From: Chara braunii
Taxonomy: Eukaryota > Streptophyta > Charophyceae > Charales > Characeae
Assembly: GCA_003427395.1 (NCBI GenBank)
Contig: BFEA01000179.1
Coordinates: 701,327 to 742,481, forward strand
Direction: 5' to 3'
Length of the DNA stretch: 41,155 nucleotides
The notes beneath the pieces are model-generated. The model saw nothing but the letters and a program-made list of their open reading frames with translations. It did not search any database and was not told where the DNA came from. This document shows positions 1 through 9,774 of the stretch, one piece after another (position 1 is the stretch's first letter; each line of letters starts with the position of its first letter). The position numbers and the translations under genes are program-made.

Positions 1-337
1 CTGAGCCTATCCAGTAAAAATAAAGGCGCGCAGCTTATCAGTCGCGCGATTCAGAGCCTACGAGGCTAACAGGGACCACAGTACGGGGGATTAAAACCAC
101 GACGATGGTTATGAGACCCAGCAGCCTGCCTGCTCTGCTAAGGGTTGGGGGGCGCCGCGGTTGATAATCGAGACCAACCGATGGGACAGAGCCAGCAAGT
201 AGGGCTTGCAAAACCTCAACCAGGTGAAGCAGCAGGGCCACAAGCAAGCAGGGTCTGCAAGGCCACGACATGGGGGAAAAGAGACAGGGCTAAGCCTTTC
301 ATATGGAAGAGTTTCTCCTATCACTGTCATGATAGGA

Positions 338-418
338 GCTAGCCCAGTAGGATACAGTGCAGGACTCTCAGCCAGCGAACACCGGGATCGAATCCAAGAA
401 CTGCACTACAAGGCTAGC
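338..418 (+). ncRNA. tRNA-like segment with pol III A and B box resemblance
   Basis: The segment contains AGGATAC, ACTCTCA and the B-box-like GGATCGAATCC (about 384-394), in the order and spacing of a glutamate or glutamine tRNA. It does not fold into a clean cloverleaf. Instead a 10-bp stem joins 335-344 with 412-421, and a 7-bp stem pairs AGTGCAG with CTGCACT inside it. It could be a worn tRNA gene, the head of a tRNA-derived SINE, or a chance resemblance. It abuts the U6-like sequence that follows. Confidence 0.35.
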
Positions 419-572
419 TCCTTTCGGAGCAGCCCGCAACGTGGGATTGGACGTGGCCGATTTCGACCGTGCGATCTTCGAGATCGCGCGGCTGAAATCA
501 GCCGCGCTGAGAACGGCATGACCCCTGCGCAAGGATGACACACATAAATCGAGAAAGGGTTCAAAAATTTTT
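417..572 (+). pseudogene. U6 snRNA-like sequence with internal hairpin insertion
   Basis: The 3' half (about 516-572) contains GCATGACCCCTGCGCAAGG, followed by GATGACACACATAAATCGAG and a run of five T. This is nearly the invariant U6 3' region, including the AGC-containing catalytic triad area and a pol III terminator-like end. The 5' end folds as the U6 5' stem-loop (417-430, GCTCC/GGAGC) and continues with a GGATTGGACG match to the U6 ATTGGAACG block. Where U6 has ATACAGAGAAG there are instead about 50 extra bases (454-507) forming two perfect hairpins; only GAGAA of the ACAGAGA box remains. No upstream TATA or USE element is visible, so this is probably a pseudogene or a retroposed chimera rather than an active gene. 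Confidence 0.65.
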
Positions 573-850
573 CGATCCCGAATGGGATCGAACTCGGGTC
601 TATATTTCAACTGTCCGTGGGGTGCCCACGAGCTGATAAGGCCTAAAACTAAAAGTGAAGAGCCATATGGCTCTATCAGAAGTAACTGGGAGTTACAGTC
701 CCCAAAATTGCTACAGGCGCCCGAAGTAACGGGCAACCGTTTTTTTAGAAAGGTAAATTTTGTTTTCATTTTTGTTTTTTATTTTATGTTTTTTTTTTAG
801 ATTTTCTTTTCTCTTAGATTTGCTTTAGATTTTTCGGTTTTTTTTTTTTT

Positions 851-898
851 ACTAAGTGACAGTCCGTTCATTTTCAACGAATGGACTGTCACTTTAGT
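851..898. repeat. Long inverted repeat (hairpin)
   Basis: The arm AAGTGACAGTCC (854-865) pairs with GGACTGTCACTT (883-894). With a single-base bulge the pairing extends outwards to ACTAA/TTAGT. The loop is about 17 nt. It follows long T runs at 787-850. It may be a small transposon remnant or an RNA hairpin; nothing decides between them. Confidence 0.7.
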
Positions 899-1001
899 TT
901 AGGATGAATTTGTTGCAAACGTGCGACTACGTTCAGGTGCGGATTTGGAGCCTTGCACTTGAGTTACAAGGGACTCTCTGCTCACGAACGGTCGCGAACG
1001 T

Positions 1002-1069
<68 letters not shown>

Positions 1070-1086
1070 GGGGGGGGGGGGGGGGG
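1002..1086. repeat. Compound microsatellite (GT)n(GA)n(G)n
   Basis: Short GT run, then about 27 GA units, then a run of about 18 G. Confidence 0.95.
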
Positions 1087-1146
1087 ATCTTACCTGATCA
1101 GGGTAGTCAAGCGTTCATAGTGACGTTGATTTTTTATCCTTCGATG

Positions 1147-1245
1147 TGAGTTCTTCCTACCACAATGCCTGTGCGCCTGTACTGGGCGCTTTTCTTGTAC
1201 TCGATACAGGCGCACAGGTAGGGAAACAGGCTTGGAAGAACCCAC
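1147..1245. repeat. Inverted repeat with 14-bp perfect arms
   Basis: CCTGTGCGCCTGTA at 1168-1181 is the exact reverse complement of 1205-1218. Further out, TTCTTCC and TACC on the left pair with GGTA and GGAAGAA on the right across small bulges, making a foldback of about 100 nt. This would be compatible with a hairpin RNA precursor or a foldback transposon remnant; no function can be assigned. Confidence 0.65.
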
Positions 1246-1770
1246 GAGGGGTAGAAAACCCCATTGAGCTTGACTGTAGTTCGACCCTGTGAAACGACTG
1301 GGGGAGCGGCTGTTCATTCGAATGGCAAGTTGCCCTTGCAAAAGGTAACGAGGGTGGGGGTTAAAAGAGAAGAAAAGAAAGAAAGAAAGAAAAGAAGAAA
1401 GGGAAAGAAAAAAAAAAAGTAACGGTCGCGAATTTGGTCGTGGCCGCGGAACAGGTGCAGCCCCCAGAAGATTCTAGGGGTTGATGGGACTGCGCCTGTT
1501 CATTTGAACATGCAGTCCTGGAATGGATGAGTACAACCATTTCCAGAAGCATCTGGTCTGGGAAAACGGCCAGGTACTTCTGGAACTTAATGACCTTGGT
1601 TCCCCTAGGGAAAACCAATGCACTGGGCTCGTGGCCATGAATTTAGATCAAGGGTCAGGAGCACTAAGGAAGCTGCCCACATGCCTTCGACTAGCTATAA
1701 AAGCTAGCTTGTCACCCAACACCCTCACACTTGTGGCAATGCTGCTGGGGCATTCTACTTGAAGTAGATG

Positions 1771-3180
1771 TTGGCTGGCTGGTTGCTGGTGTAGTGAGGC
1801 GAAGTGTTGGAGGTCTGAAGGAACATTTGGAGAAGGAGAGAGACACCCATAGCTAAAGGTTGGGAACTTCTTGCCCCACGTTTGTGCTTGTGCTGCACAG
1901 GCTTGTGGGGGAGCTGTAGCTGTGAAGTTGTGGCAGACTTGGATCGTGCGGCAAGAGGCCCACGACGGGGAGGTGCTGCCCGACGGTCTGCACAGTGATG
2001 TTCAGTGGGAAGGCTGCGCCGTAGTGTTTTTGGAAGGTGGTACTGTGAAAATTTTCGTGTGGCGCAGCAGGATATTTTTGCGGCATGATATTTGGCAGCA
2101 TTTTAAGGGGGAGGTGTTGCCGAAATTGTGAGGGGAGGTTGGTGGTTTTGCTAGCGGTATATTGGGGCTACGGTGGTGATTTTTTTGTGTGGCACGGTAT
2201 TTGGTGGTGTGGCTGCTAGGGTGGTGGCACCACGGCTTTGACCCCGGGGATGCTGTTAGTTTTGGACAAGCGCCGCAATCCGGGTTCATATTTTTGGAGG
2301 ATTATCTGCTGGTACGGCGACTGCGTGGAGATACTTGGGACCCAAATTGGAACCAAGAGAGTTCGGGGTTGAGACGTGCTCAGATGTGGTGATTGGTGGA
2401 GGTTGGACTGGTGATTGAGGTGGAACTATTCTTGGTGGGCAAGGGGCCGCTGGGACGGTAGTGGGACCACGTGAGACTTGTAAGTGAGAACACCCTCCTG
2501 GAGGGTCACTTCAGTCCTAGTGAGTGGTCGTTTGTATCCGTGTGGACATTTGAAGAAGGACGCAGATTATCTTTTATAGACGGCCACAACTTGTGAGTTG
2601 TGTAGCCAATCATTTTGAAAAGAATACTTGGCTTTCTTGAGTGAGCCATTGTCAACTTCAGTCAAGGTCAGTTGAATGATTCAGTCTTCCCTTCACGCCT
2701 ATGTGAGCCCACACTTGCTTGACCCTGTTCATTGAGTGCTCATTGAAAAGGCAAAGGAAATGTGTGTTTGCATGTGAATGGTGCGGTCTGAACTGGATAT
2801 GGGGTTGCATTGGTTTCCTTTGAACTTGTTTGTTTGCTTTGAGTGTAGGTAGGTGGAAGAATGCTTGCAAAAGAGGTTGATTGCGTCTGCATGGGAAGAT
2901 GAAAAAAATTGTTTTATTTCTACTTACCATCTGCTTGGTTATCAAAATGGCGTGTGTTTTGAAAATGGTTCATCCAGTGTGTACTGAAAAAAAATGGATT
3001 TAAATAAAGAAGACAATATTGAATTGAACTTAGTCGTTTCCCATTGATTTACCATTTCTATCTCGAATGACCTTATTCACCTATACCTGTCCAAATTATT
3101 TTTATTTTCTATCTCCTCTGACTGATAGTTTTTTTTCGTCTAAGTTACCGTGAACTTAGGAGAATTAAGAATATTTGAAA
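1771..3180. other. No gene recognised
   Basis: Short open frames occur on both strands but none has a recognisable motif, repeat support or convincing composition. An AATAAA-like string lies near 3003. Confidence 0.5.
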
Positions 3181-4210
3181 GCTACTCGCAGTGGACACAT
3201 TGTCTTTCTCCAGGATGCATCTGGACGGGGGTTCGTTGCTTTAGGAGCCGGCCCTGTTATCGGTCCAGAGTGGGCCGTTCTACGGGGGGGTTATCGATTC
3301 GGTGGAGACGGCCCGACTTCTGAGATCTGAGCTTTGAGCTCGGATGAGGAGGAGTACCCCAGACCACTTTCTAGAGGGAGAGACATGGAACACTTCAAGC
3401 AACATACCTGATTAAGAATCATCCGCAAGGTAGCCTGTCATCCAAGAAGATTGAGAATGTATGGAGACATGGGTGCGTGCCTAATCTTAGGACGACGGTA
3501 GGATGGAATAAATGATTTTGGCAACGCATTTCCTCAAGTCAAAACTAAGGCAGTCCGACTACCCTGTCGACTGCATTAATGTTATTATCTGTAGCCAGCT
3601 CCTCGTTGGTGGTTGTATGAATTTGGTGGTGTTGGACCTGACATGGTCGGATTGTATTTCGATTTTGGGTTATTGGATGTATCTAGTGATGATTTTATCC
3701 TTTAAGTTGTCATTTCTGATTGAATATTTATTTCTATCGACTGCGATCGATCCTTTTGATATAATTATGTATGGTTGTTATTACTTTTTTTTGACAATGT
3801 GCCTAAGGGACTAGGATTAAAGTTGGGTTTCACACCTGGTTGAGACCGTCCTAGTCAACCGGCGTCCGCTTCTTACCTAGGAGATCAGCGCCCTGGGAGC
3901 GGACGACGTTCGGGTCCACTTGGTGTTAACCACTTGTATCTATACTACAACGAACGAGCAAACGCCCTCAATTGATCTACCTCTGTGATTGCATTTAAAA
4001 ACTTTCGCACGTGGGTCAGTAGCTCGATATGGATACGCCCCGAAGGGTGGTGACAACCCCTTAGGGAAGGAAAGTTTATGACCTATCCTGTCGAAGGGGA
4101 CACCGGGATGTACAGCTGGGGCACCCGGCTAGAGCGACGAAGGAGCGATGCAACATCATTCATCTCGGCGGTTCACGGGATACTATGCGTTGTTCCCGAG
4201 TTGTCTCTGA
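3180..4210. other. GC-rich non-coding stretch with several stem-loops
   Basis: No coding region is supported. Hairpin-capable pairs include GGTTGA/TCAACC (about 3840-3862), GTCCGCT/AGCGGAC (about 3866-3904) and CCGGG/CCCGG (about 4102-4129). I compared it mentally with rRNA, U2, U5, SRP and MRP RNA and saw no match. Confidence 0.4.
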
Positions 4211-4279
4211 TTTTTTTTTTTTTTTAACTCTTGCGTGACATGGTCTGGAGGGCTTTCCCCTTTTGTGAAAAAGGCGGGA

Positions 4280-5190
4280 GCCGATGCGTCCGACAACGGA
4301 ACGAACGGGAGGGGGGATCCATGATGAGGACAACGAGAGCGGACAAGGACGCCAGGCAGCAGGGCAAAGAAAGGAAAATGGGGAATCGGAAAAGGCGATC
4401 GTGAAAGGAAGAAGGAGAAGAAAAAGGTGAGGGAGGAGGAGGAGGAGGAGGAGGAGGAGGAGGAAGAACAGAAAGAAGGAGGAGAAGAAGACGGTGAGGG
4501 AGGACTTGGAGGACGAAGAGAGATTCGAACATGAAGGGGGTAACGGGGGAAACGAGAGTGAGGAGGAAGAAAATTATGCGAGTAGAAGACGACCAAGCGG
4601 AAGCGGCGGCCAGGTGGTAATTGTTGGCTAAGCGTGGTACTTCTCCCCGATTCGTTTTTTTCTCTTAAATACTCTACTGGGTGGAAGAGATAACTTGTAT
4701 ACGTTCGTTTTTTTTTCTATCACTATTATTATTAATATTGCTATTATTATTATTATTACTCTACGTAACATCTAAAACGCGTTCGGAGGCGAACGTGAAC
4801 ATCTTCGCTCGAACGCGAACAAACGCCCAAAACCCGCCGAACGCGAACATAAAAGATATATAAAAAAAAAAACAAAGATAAGTTCTCAGAAAAATATGAA
4901 AAAACTGTATGTTATGTTAAACAATAATACAAGGAACTTTTGCGTTGGAGTCATGTTCAAATTCATAGTCAATCATGAGTTAAAAATAAAATACCGATTT
5001 TTTTATTTTTTATTTTTTTTGGACGAAAAAAAAAAAATGTTTATCCGAACATGTTCGCAAGCTGTTCGTGCGAACGTGAAGGGGCGCGAACACGTTCGCC
5101 GTGCTACGCAGTTATTACTATAATTACTATTATTATTATTATTCAGTGATTATTATTACTATCATTAGTATTATTATAGTTGCTGGCTAG
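4280..5190. repeat. Duplicated purine-rich segment, copy 1 (interrupted)
   Basis: The segment aligns colinearly with 7965-8490. Shared landmarks are GGGGGGATCCATGA, GGCGATCGTGAAAGGAAG, GAGTAGAAGACGACCAAG, TTGTATACGTTCG and ATTCAGTGATTATTATTAC. It contains a GGA-rich triplet run near 4434-4462. The alignment is broken only by the transposon at 4761-5111. Long serine-, proline- and leucine-rich open frames on the minus strand come from the purine bias and are not called as genes. Confidence 0.85.
4761..5111. mobile_element. Non-autonomous DNA transposon (351 bp) with GTTCG-word arms
   Basis: The element is bounded by a perfect 8-bp target site duplication TTATTACT (4753-4760 and 5112-5119). 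Its ends are CTACGTAACA on the left and the inverse of CTGCGTAGCA on the right, so 8 of 10 terminal bases match as an inverted repeat. Both arms are arrays of GTTCG and its complement CGAAC (about 4778-4852 and 5046-5100). The core is AT-rich. The duplicated segment at 7965-8490 has the same flanks without the element, which gives a natural empty site near 8405-8425. An 8-bp duplication fits the hAT, P or KDZ superfamilies; the termini do not look like typical hAT ends. Confidence 0.85.
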
Positions 5191-5276
5191 GACGTTACCG
5201 TGGCCAGGTACGCTGCGATAGAGATTTTCTCGTGTCACCATCTTTATGGAGATATTGTGCTTCACAATCCGATTCG

Positions 5277-5520
5277 TCAAGAGCGGGTAAGAGGGAGAGG
5301 AAGCACGAGGAAGCAGAAGGAAGCAGAAGGAAGCAGAACGAAGAGGTAAGATGGAGAAGAAGCAAGAGGAAACAGAAGGAAGAGCGAGAGAAAGCAAGAG
5401 GGAGGAGAAGTAGGAGGGAAAAGGAGTAAGGGGGAGAAGAAGCAAGAAGCAGAACGAGTAGGAAGAAGAAGAAGAAAAAAATGAAGAAGAATAAAATGAA
5501 GAGAAGAAGAACCAGACGAT
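5277..5520. repeat. Purine-rich GAAG/AGGA low-complexity tract
   Basis: Irregular GAAGCAGAAG and AGAGGA repeats with almost no pyrimidines. The serine/leucine-rich open frames read on the opposite strand (5143-5816) are by-products. Confidence 0.85.
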
Positions 5521-5719
5521 GACAAGAGGAAAAGAGAAGAAGAGGGAAGAAACGATGAGCGCGACAAAGACGATATTGCATGGATAGTAGGAACAAGTCG
5601 ATGGTCCGACAGGGAGCGAGAGGAAAAGGCAACTGACTTTGGAACGGGTCGATAATGGGGGCCGCTTGAGAGAGGGGAGGCCTCTTCGTTGGTTGATAGA
5701 TGTAGCCAGGGTTCATGGT

Positions 5720-6057
5720 TGCACAGGGGCAAGTTCCACTTCCTTCCCCTCTGTAAAGAAAAAAAACTAAGTGAACGAGCTGAGGTCGCTTTCAGTTTTA
5801 TATCCTCGTCCTGCATTTCATCCAGGTCATCTTTTCAGTCCCTGCAGTGGAATCCGACCAACTGATCGATCCATGGAAACTACTTCAGCCGTACTAACGG
5901 TTTTGGATTCCCAACAGTATATGTTACACCATCGCGACATTGAGCACAAGAGGGCATCATTGACAATGCGGAGGTGGGGGCAGTGCGAGGGTAGTCACTG
6001 CTCGGTGAAGACCCACACCAGGAAGCATGCGAGTTTGAAATGAAAAGGAGTTTTAGG

Positions 6058-6125
<68 letters not shown>

Positions 6126-6971
6126 CTCTCATGATGTTGAATATCGTAGATTTTGACTTGCATCTTTTCCTGCTCCATCTCCTCCGCCTCCACCTCTCCA
6201 TCCTTCTCCTCCATGTCCTTCCTCCACTCCCCCTCCTCATTTCTCTCTCACATTGTCTCCTCACCATCCTGATCTCTGTCCACCTCCTTCGCGTCCGCCT
6301 GGCTTGATAAATGCAGCCAGCTACCGTAGTTGCGCTGCTAATTACGACAAATACAGTAAGTTTTGGTTGCCATCCCTCGATAGATGCATATGTGTGTTGT
6401 GCGTGGGATATTGTTAATCTCTCCATTTCCTTGCTCTTTCGAGGACAACGAAAATAAGTAGAAGAAAGATTATTTTGATCATACTTATACTCCTCTCGCA
6501 CTTTAACTAAACCGACAGGAAATATGAGACGAACTTGACAGAAAAGTGTCAGAATGTATACATATCATTCCATAGATATAAAAAGTAAAAACTATTTATG
6601 TCGAAAGTGTAAATGAAAGGATTCTGAAAAACTACAAATATTACCTAATCTCAAAATGAACGAAACTCATTGTAGATGATGACGACGTTCTATAGCGTGG
6701 ATGCATCCATGCGAAAAGCATGCATGCATGCCTGCATGTGAATAACTTGCTTCCATGCAAGGTGATCATTGTTCTAACCATCGGAGGTAAAGGAGGTAGA
6801 CGAGAAGTAGGCGTAGAGAGACGAGGGTGGTGAGGAAGCGATGTAGGAGAGGAGGGAAGAGGGGGAGTAGAGGAAGGATATGGAGGGGAAGGATGAAGAG
6901 GTGGAGGCCGATGAGAAAAAAGAGGAGGAGGGTCTCAGAGCCTAAGATCGATGACATTTCAGATCATTAAG

Positions 6972-6980
<9 letters not shown>
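5720..6980. other. No gene recognised; contains a (CT)n tract at 6061-6130
   Basis: A CT microsatellite of about 30 units lies at 6061-6130. TGCATG repeats occur near 6715-6740. No open frame shows a recognisable domain. Confidence 0.5.

Positions 6981-7051
<71 letters not shown>
6971..7051. repeat. (GA)n microsatellite
   Basis: About 40 GA units, followed by ACAG and ACAT tetranucleotides. Confidence 0.95.
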
Positions 7052-7055
<4 letters not shown>

Positions 7056-7712
7056 ACAGACAAACAGACAGACAGACATACATACAGATAAACAAGCATA
7101 GATAAAGCATTACCGGTAGAAGAAGGTGAGAGTGAGGCGTGAGGGAGGATGCCGGATGGAGAGCTGGAATCTTCAGGTGTAAAAAGATCCTAGATCAGAT
7201 GTCTGCAACGGGAGGGGAGGGAGGTTGGTAGTGGTAGAGGAGGAAATGACAGAACAATACTTACTTTACTCCTCATTAGATAACGAGGGGGAGTCGAGAA
7301 AGAAGAGGTGCTGCTAGATTTATAGTGGGGTTGCAACTCGCTTGTCAGACATCTATGGAGGGAGAGAGGACGAGGGAATAAAGAGGAGGAGAGCAAGACG
7401 AGATAAGCGGCTTTTTGGTAAGTATAACCGACAGTCTGAAATGGACAAGGGATCAAAGTGTTATATGGCAAGAGGGTGACGAGATAGGCATCACTATTGT
7501 GCTTCCTGAATTGAACAAATCTGGCCGAGGAAGCTGGCCGGATTCCTTGATTTTAGTTATTTATTTATTTGTCTTTCTTTTGTCCCACCTGTAGTTATGT
7601 TGTTGCCTGCGCAGACTTTGCTTGTATGTCAAGAGAGTGACAAATGGAGAGGAGGAGACGCAAGAAGACGAAGCATAAGAAGGAAGGTGGCAATCGGAGG
7701 GGGGAAAATTTG

Positions 7713-7914
7713 TAAAGGAAACGGAGTCGTTGATCTTACCGCGGACAAAAGTGTCTGTGACCAGTCGGGGGAGATGCAACAGGGGTTGTATATGGTGAGC
7801 ACGACGGCTCAGAACCTGTAAAAGAAACGGAGTCGTTGATCTTACCGCGGACAAAAGTGCCTGTGACGAGTTGGGAGATGCAACAGGGGTTGTATATGGT
7901 GAGCACGACGGCTC
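7713..7914. repeat. Tandem duplication, period 105 bp
   Basis: Two adjacent copies (7713-7817 and 7818-7914) share GAAACGGAGTCGTTGATCTT, the following ACCGCGGACAAAAGTG, and GATGCAACAGGGGTTGTAT, with few differences. They sit just upstream of copy 2 of the duplicated purine-rich segment. Confidence 0.9.
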
Positions 7915-7964
7915 ACGCGTGGATGTCGAGGCTAACGGAGAAGGTGGCGACAGTAGGAGAAATG

Positions 7965-8490
7965 AAGAAGGAAGATGGCAACGGGACGAACGAGAGGGGG
8001 GATCCATGACGGGGAGAACCAGAGCGGAGGACGGCAGGCAGCAAGGTGGAGAAAGGAAAAGGGGGAAGTGGTAGAGGCGATCGTGAAAGGAAGAAGGAGA
8101 AGCAAGGAGGAAGAGGAGGAGAAAGAAGAAGAGGAAGAAGGAGGAGGAAAAAAAGGTGAGGGAGGACTTGGAGGAAGAAGAGAGATCCAAACAAGGAAGG
8201 GGGCAACGGGGGAAATGAGACTGAGAAGGGAGGAGATGATGCGAGTAGAAGACGACCAAGGGGAAAGCGGTAGCCGGGTGCTCATTGTTAGCTAGGCGCG
8301 GTATTGCATCCCGATTCGTTTTCTCACAGAGACTCTACCAGGTGGAGAAGATAGCTTGTATACGTTCGTTTTTTTTTATCAGTATTATTATTAATATTGT
8401 TATTATTATTACTACTACTATTATTACTATTATTATCATTATTCAGTGATTATTATTACTATCATTACTATTATTATGCTTGTTGGCCCA
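7965..8490. repeat. Duplicated purine-rich segment, copy 2 (uninterrupted)
   Basis: Counterpart of 4280-5190. The TTA-rich stretch near 8380-8450 runs through without the 351-bp transposon seen in copy 1, so it preserves the pre-insertion site. Confidence 0.85.
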
Positions 8491-9072
8491 GGACGCCGCC
8501 CATAGCCGCAGGATAGTTCCGCATGAATTTCGCCAACTTATCTGGAAAGCATGACGTTGCCATACACTTCAGTAGGAATTTCGTCGACTCATCAGGAGGT
8601 TTAACCTCGAAGTCGGCTCAGGACGCCGCCCAGAGTTAGTGATAGCCTTGAGAAAGAGGAATAACCCTGAGACTATGTATCACCCGTGGTCGTGACCGCG
8701 GGCCATTTTACCGCCCGCGGTCGGGATCCCGTCCGAGGCGGCCGACCGCCCTCGGCCGAGTGTGAGCATGAAACCCCGAGAATTTTTTTGGGGCCTAAAA
8801 ATAGGCAAAAATATATATATATATATCGTCAAATAGATATATATATACATATATATATATATGGGCATATAGATAAAACAAATCTCTACATGCCAATGAT
8901 TTTTAATATTTTTTGTGACATCTACTTGAAGGGAAAAAAATAAAAAACAAAAATGGAAAAAAAAATAAACATAAAAAATAAAACCGTTGATAATTTTTTT
9001 TTTTCCATATTTTTGGTTTGTTGGCCAGTGGCAAAACACTGGCCCACCATGTTTTTGTGGTCGTTTGTGTTC

Positions 9073-9143
<71 letters not shown>

Positions 9144-9639
9144 NNNNNNNNNNNNNNNNNNNNNNNNNNNNNNNNNNNNNNNNNNNNNNNNNNNNNNNNN
9201 NNNNNNNNNNNNNNNNNNNNNNNNNNNNNNNNNNNNNNNNNNNNNNNNNNNNNNNNNNNNNNNNNNNNNNNNNNNNNNNNNNNNNNNNNNNNNNNNNNNN
9301 NNNNNNNNNNNNNNNNNNNNNNNNNNNNNNNNNNNNNNNNNNNNNNNNNNNNNNNNNNNNNNNNNNNNNNNNNNNNNNNNNNNNNNNNNNNNNNNNNNNN
9401 NNNNNNNNNNNNNNNNNNNNNNNNNNNNNNNNNNNNNNNNNNNNNNNNNNNNNNNNNNNNNNNNNNNNNNNNNNNNNNNNNNNNNNNNNNNNNNNNNNNN
9501 NNNNNNNNNNNNNNNNNNNNNNNNNNNNNNNNNNNNNNNNNNNNNNNNNNNNNNNNNNNNNNNNNNNNNNNNNNNNNNNNNNNNNNNNNNNNNNNNNNNN
9601 NNNNNNNNNNNNNNNNNNNNNNNNNNNNNNNNNNNNNNN
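9144..9639. other. Assembly gap inside (GA)n
   Basis: A run of N flanked on both sides by long GA repeats (9077-9143 and 9640-9694). The open frames that span it are meaningless. Confidence 1.
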
Positions 9640-9694
<55 letters not shown>

Positions 9695-9774
9695 TTGTGT
9701 GTGTGTGAGTGTGTGTGTGTGTGCGTGTGTGTGTGTGTGTGTTGTGTGTGCGCGCGCGAGTAAGTGTGTGTGTG

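Larger units (their letters stand above)
1..1770. other. Region dense in short perfect hairpins
   Basis: No protein-coding gene is convincing here. The stretch carries many perfect short inverted repeats: 55-67 (5-bp stem), 315-338 (9 bp, 6-nt loop), 417-430, 471-487 (7 bp), 486-507 (9 bp, 4-nt loop), 573-590 (7 bp), 616-630 (6 bp), 659-674 (16-nt perfect palindrome), 682-696 (6 bp), 719-734, 851-898, 1168-1218 (14-bp arms), 1449-1501, 1543-1583 (7 bp plus an inner 4 bp), 1691-1707 and 1754-1768. Seven stems of 6 bp or more with loops of 3 to 8 lie within 315-696 alone. The U6-like and tRNA-like sequences lie in this patch. The nature of the patch is unknown. Confidence 0.6.

Noticed and set aside
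3180-4200. Possible structural RNA (rRNA, snRNA or MRP-like)
   Set aside because: Stem-loops are present, but no conserved block of a known RNA could be recognised.
4183-4596. Minus-strand Ser/Pro/Phe-rich open frames (also 7561-8285 and 5195-5816)
   Set aside because: They mirror purine-rich low-complexity DNA. The two duplicated segments differ by frame-changing indels, so there is no coding constraint.
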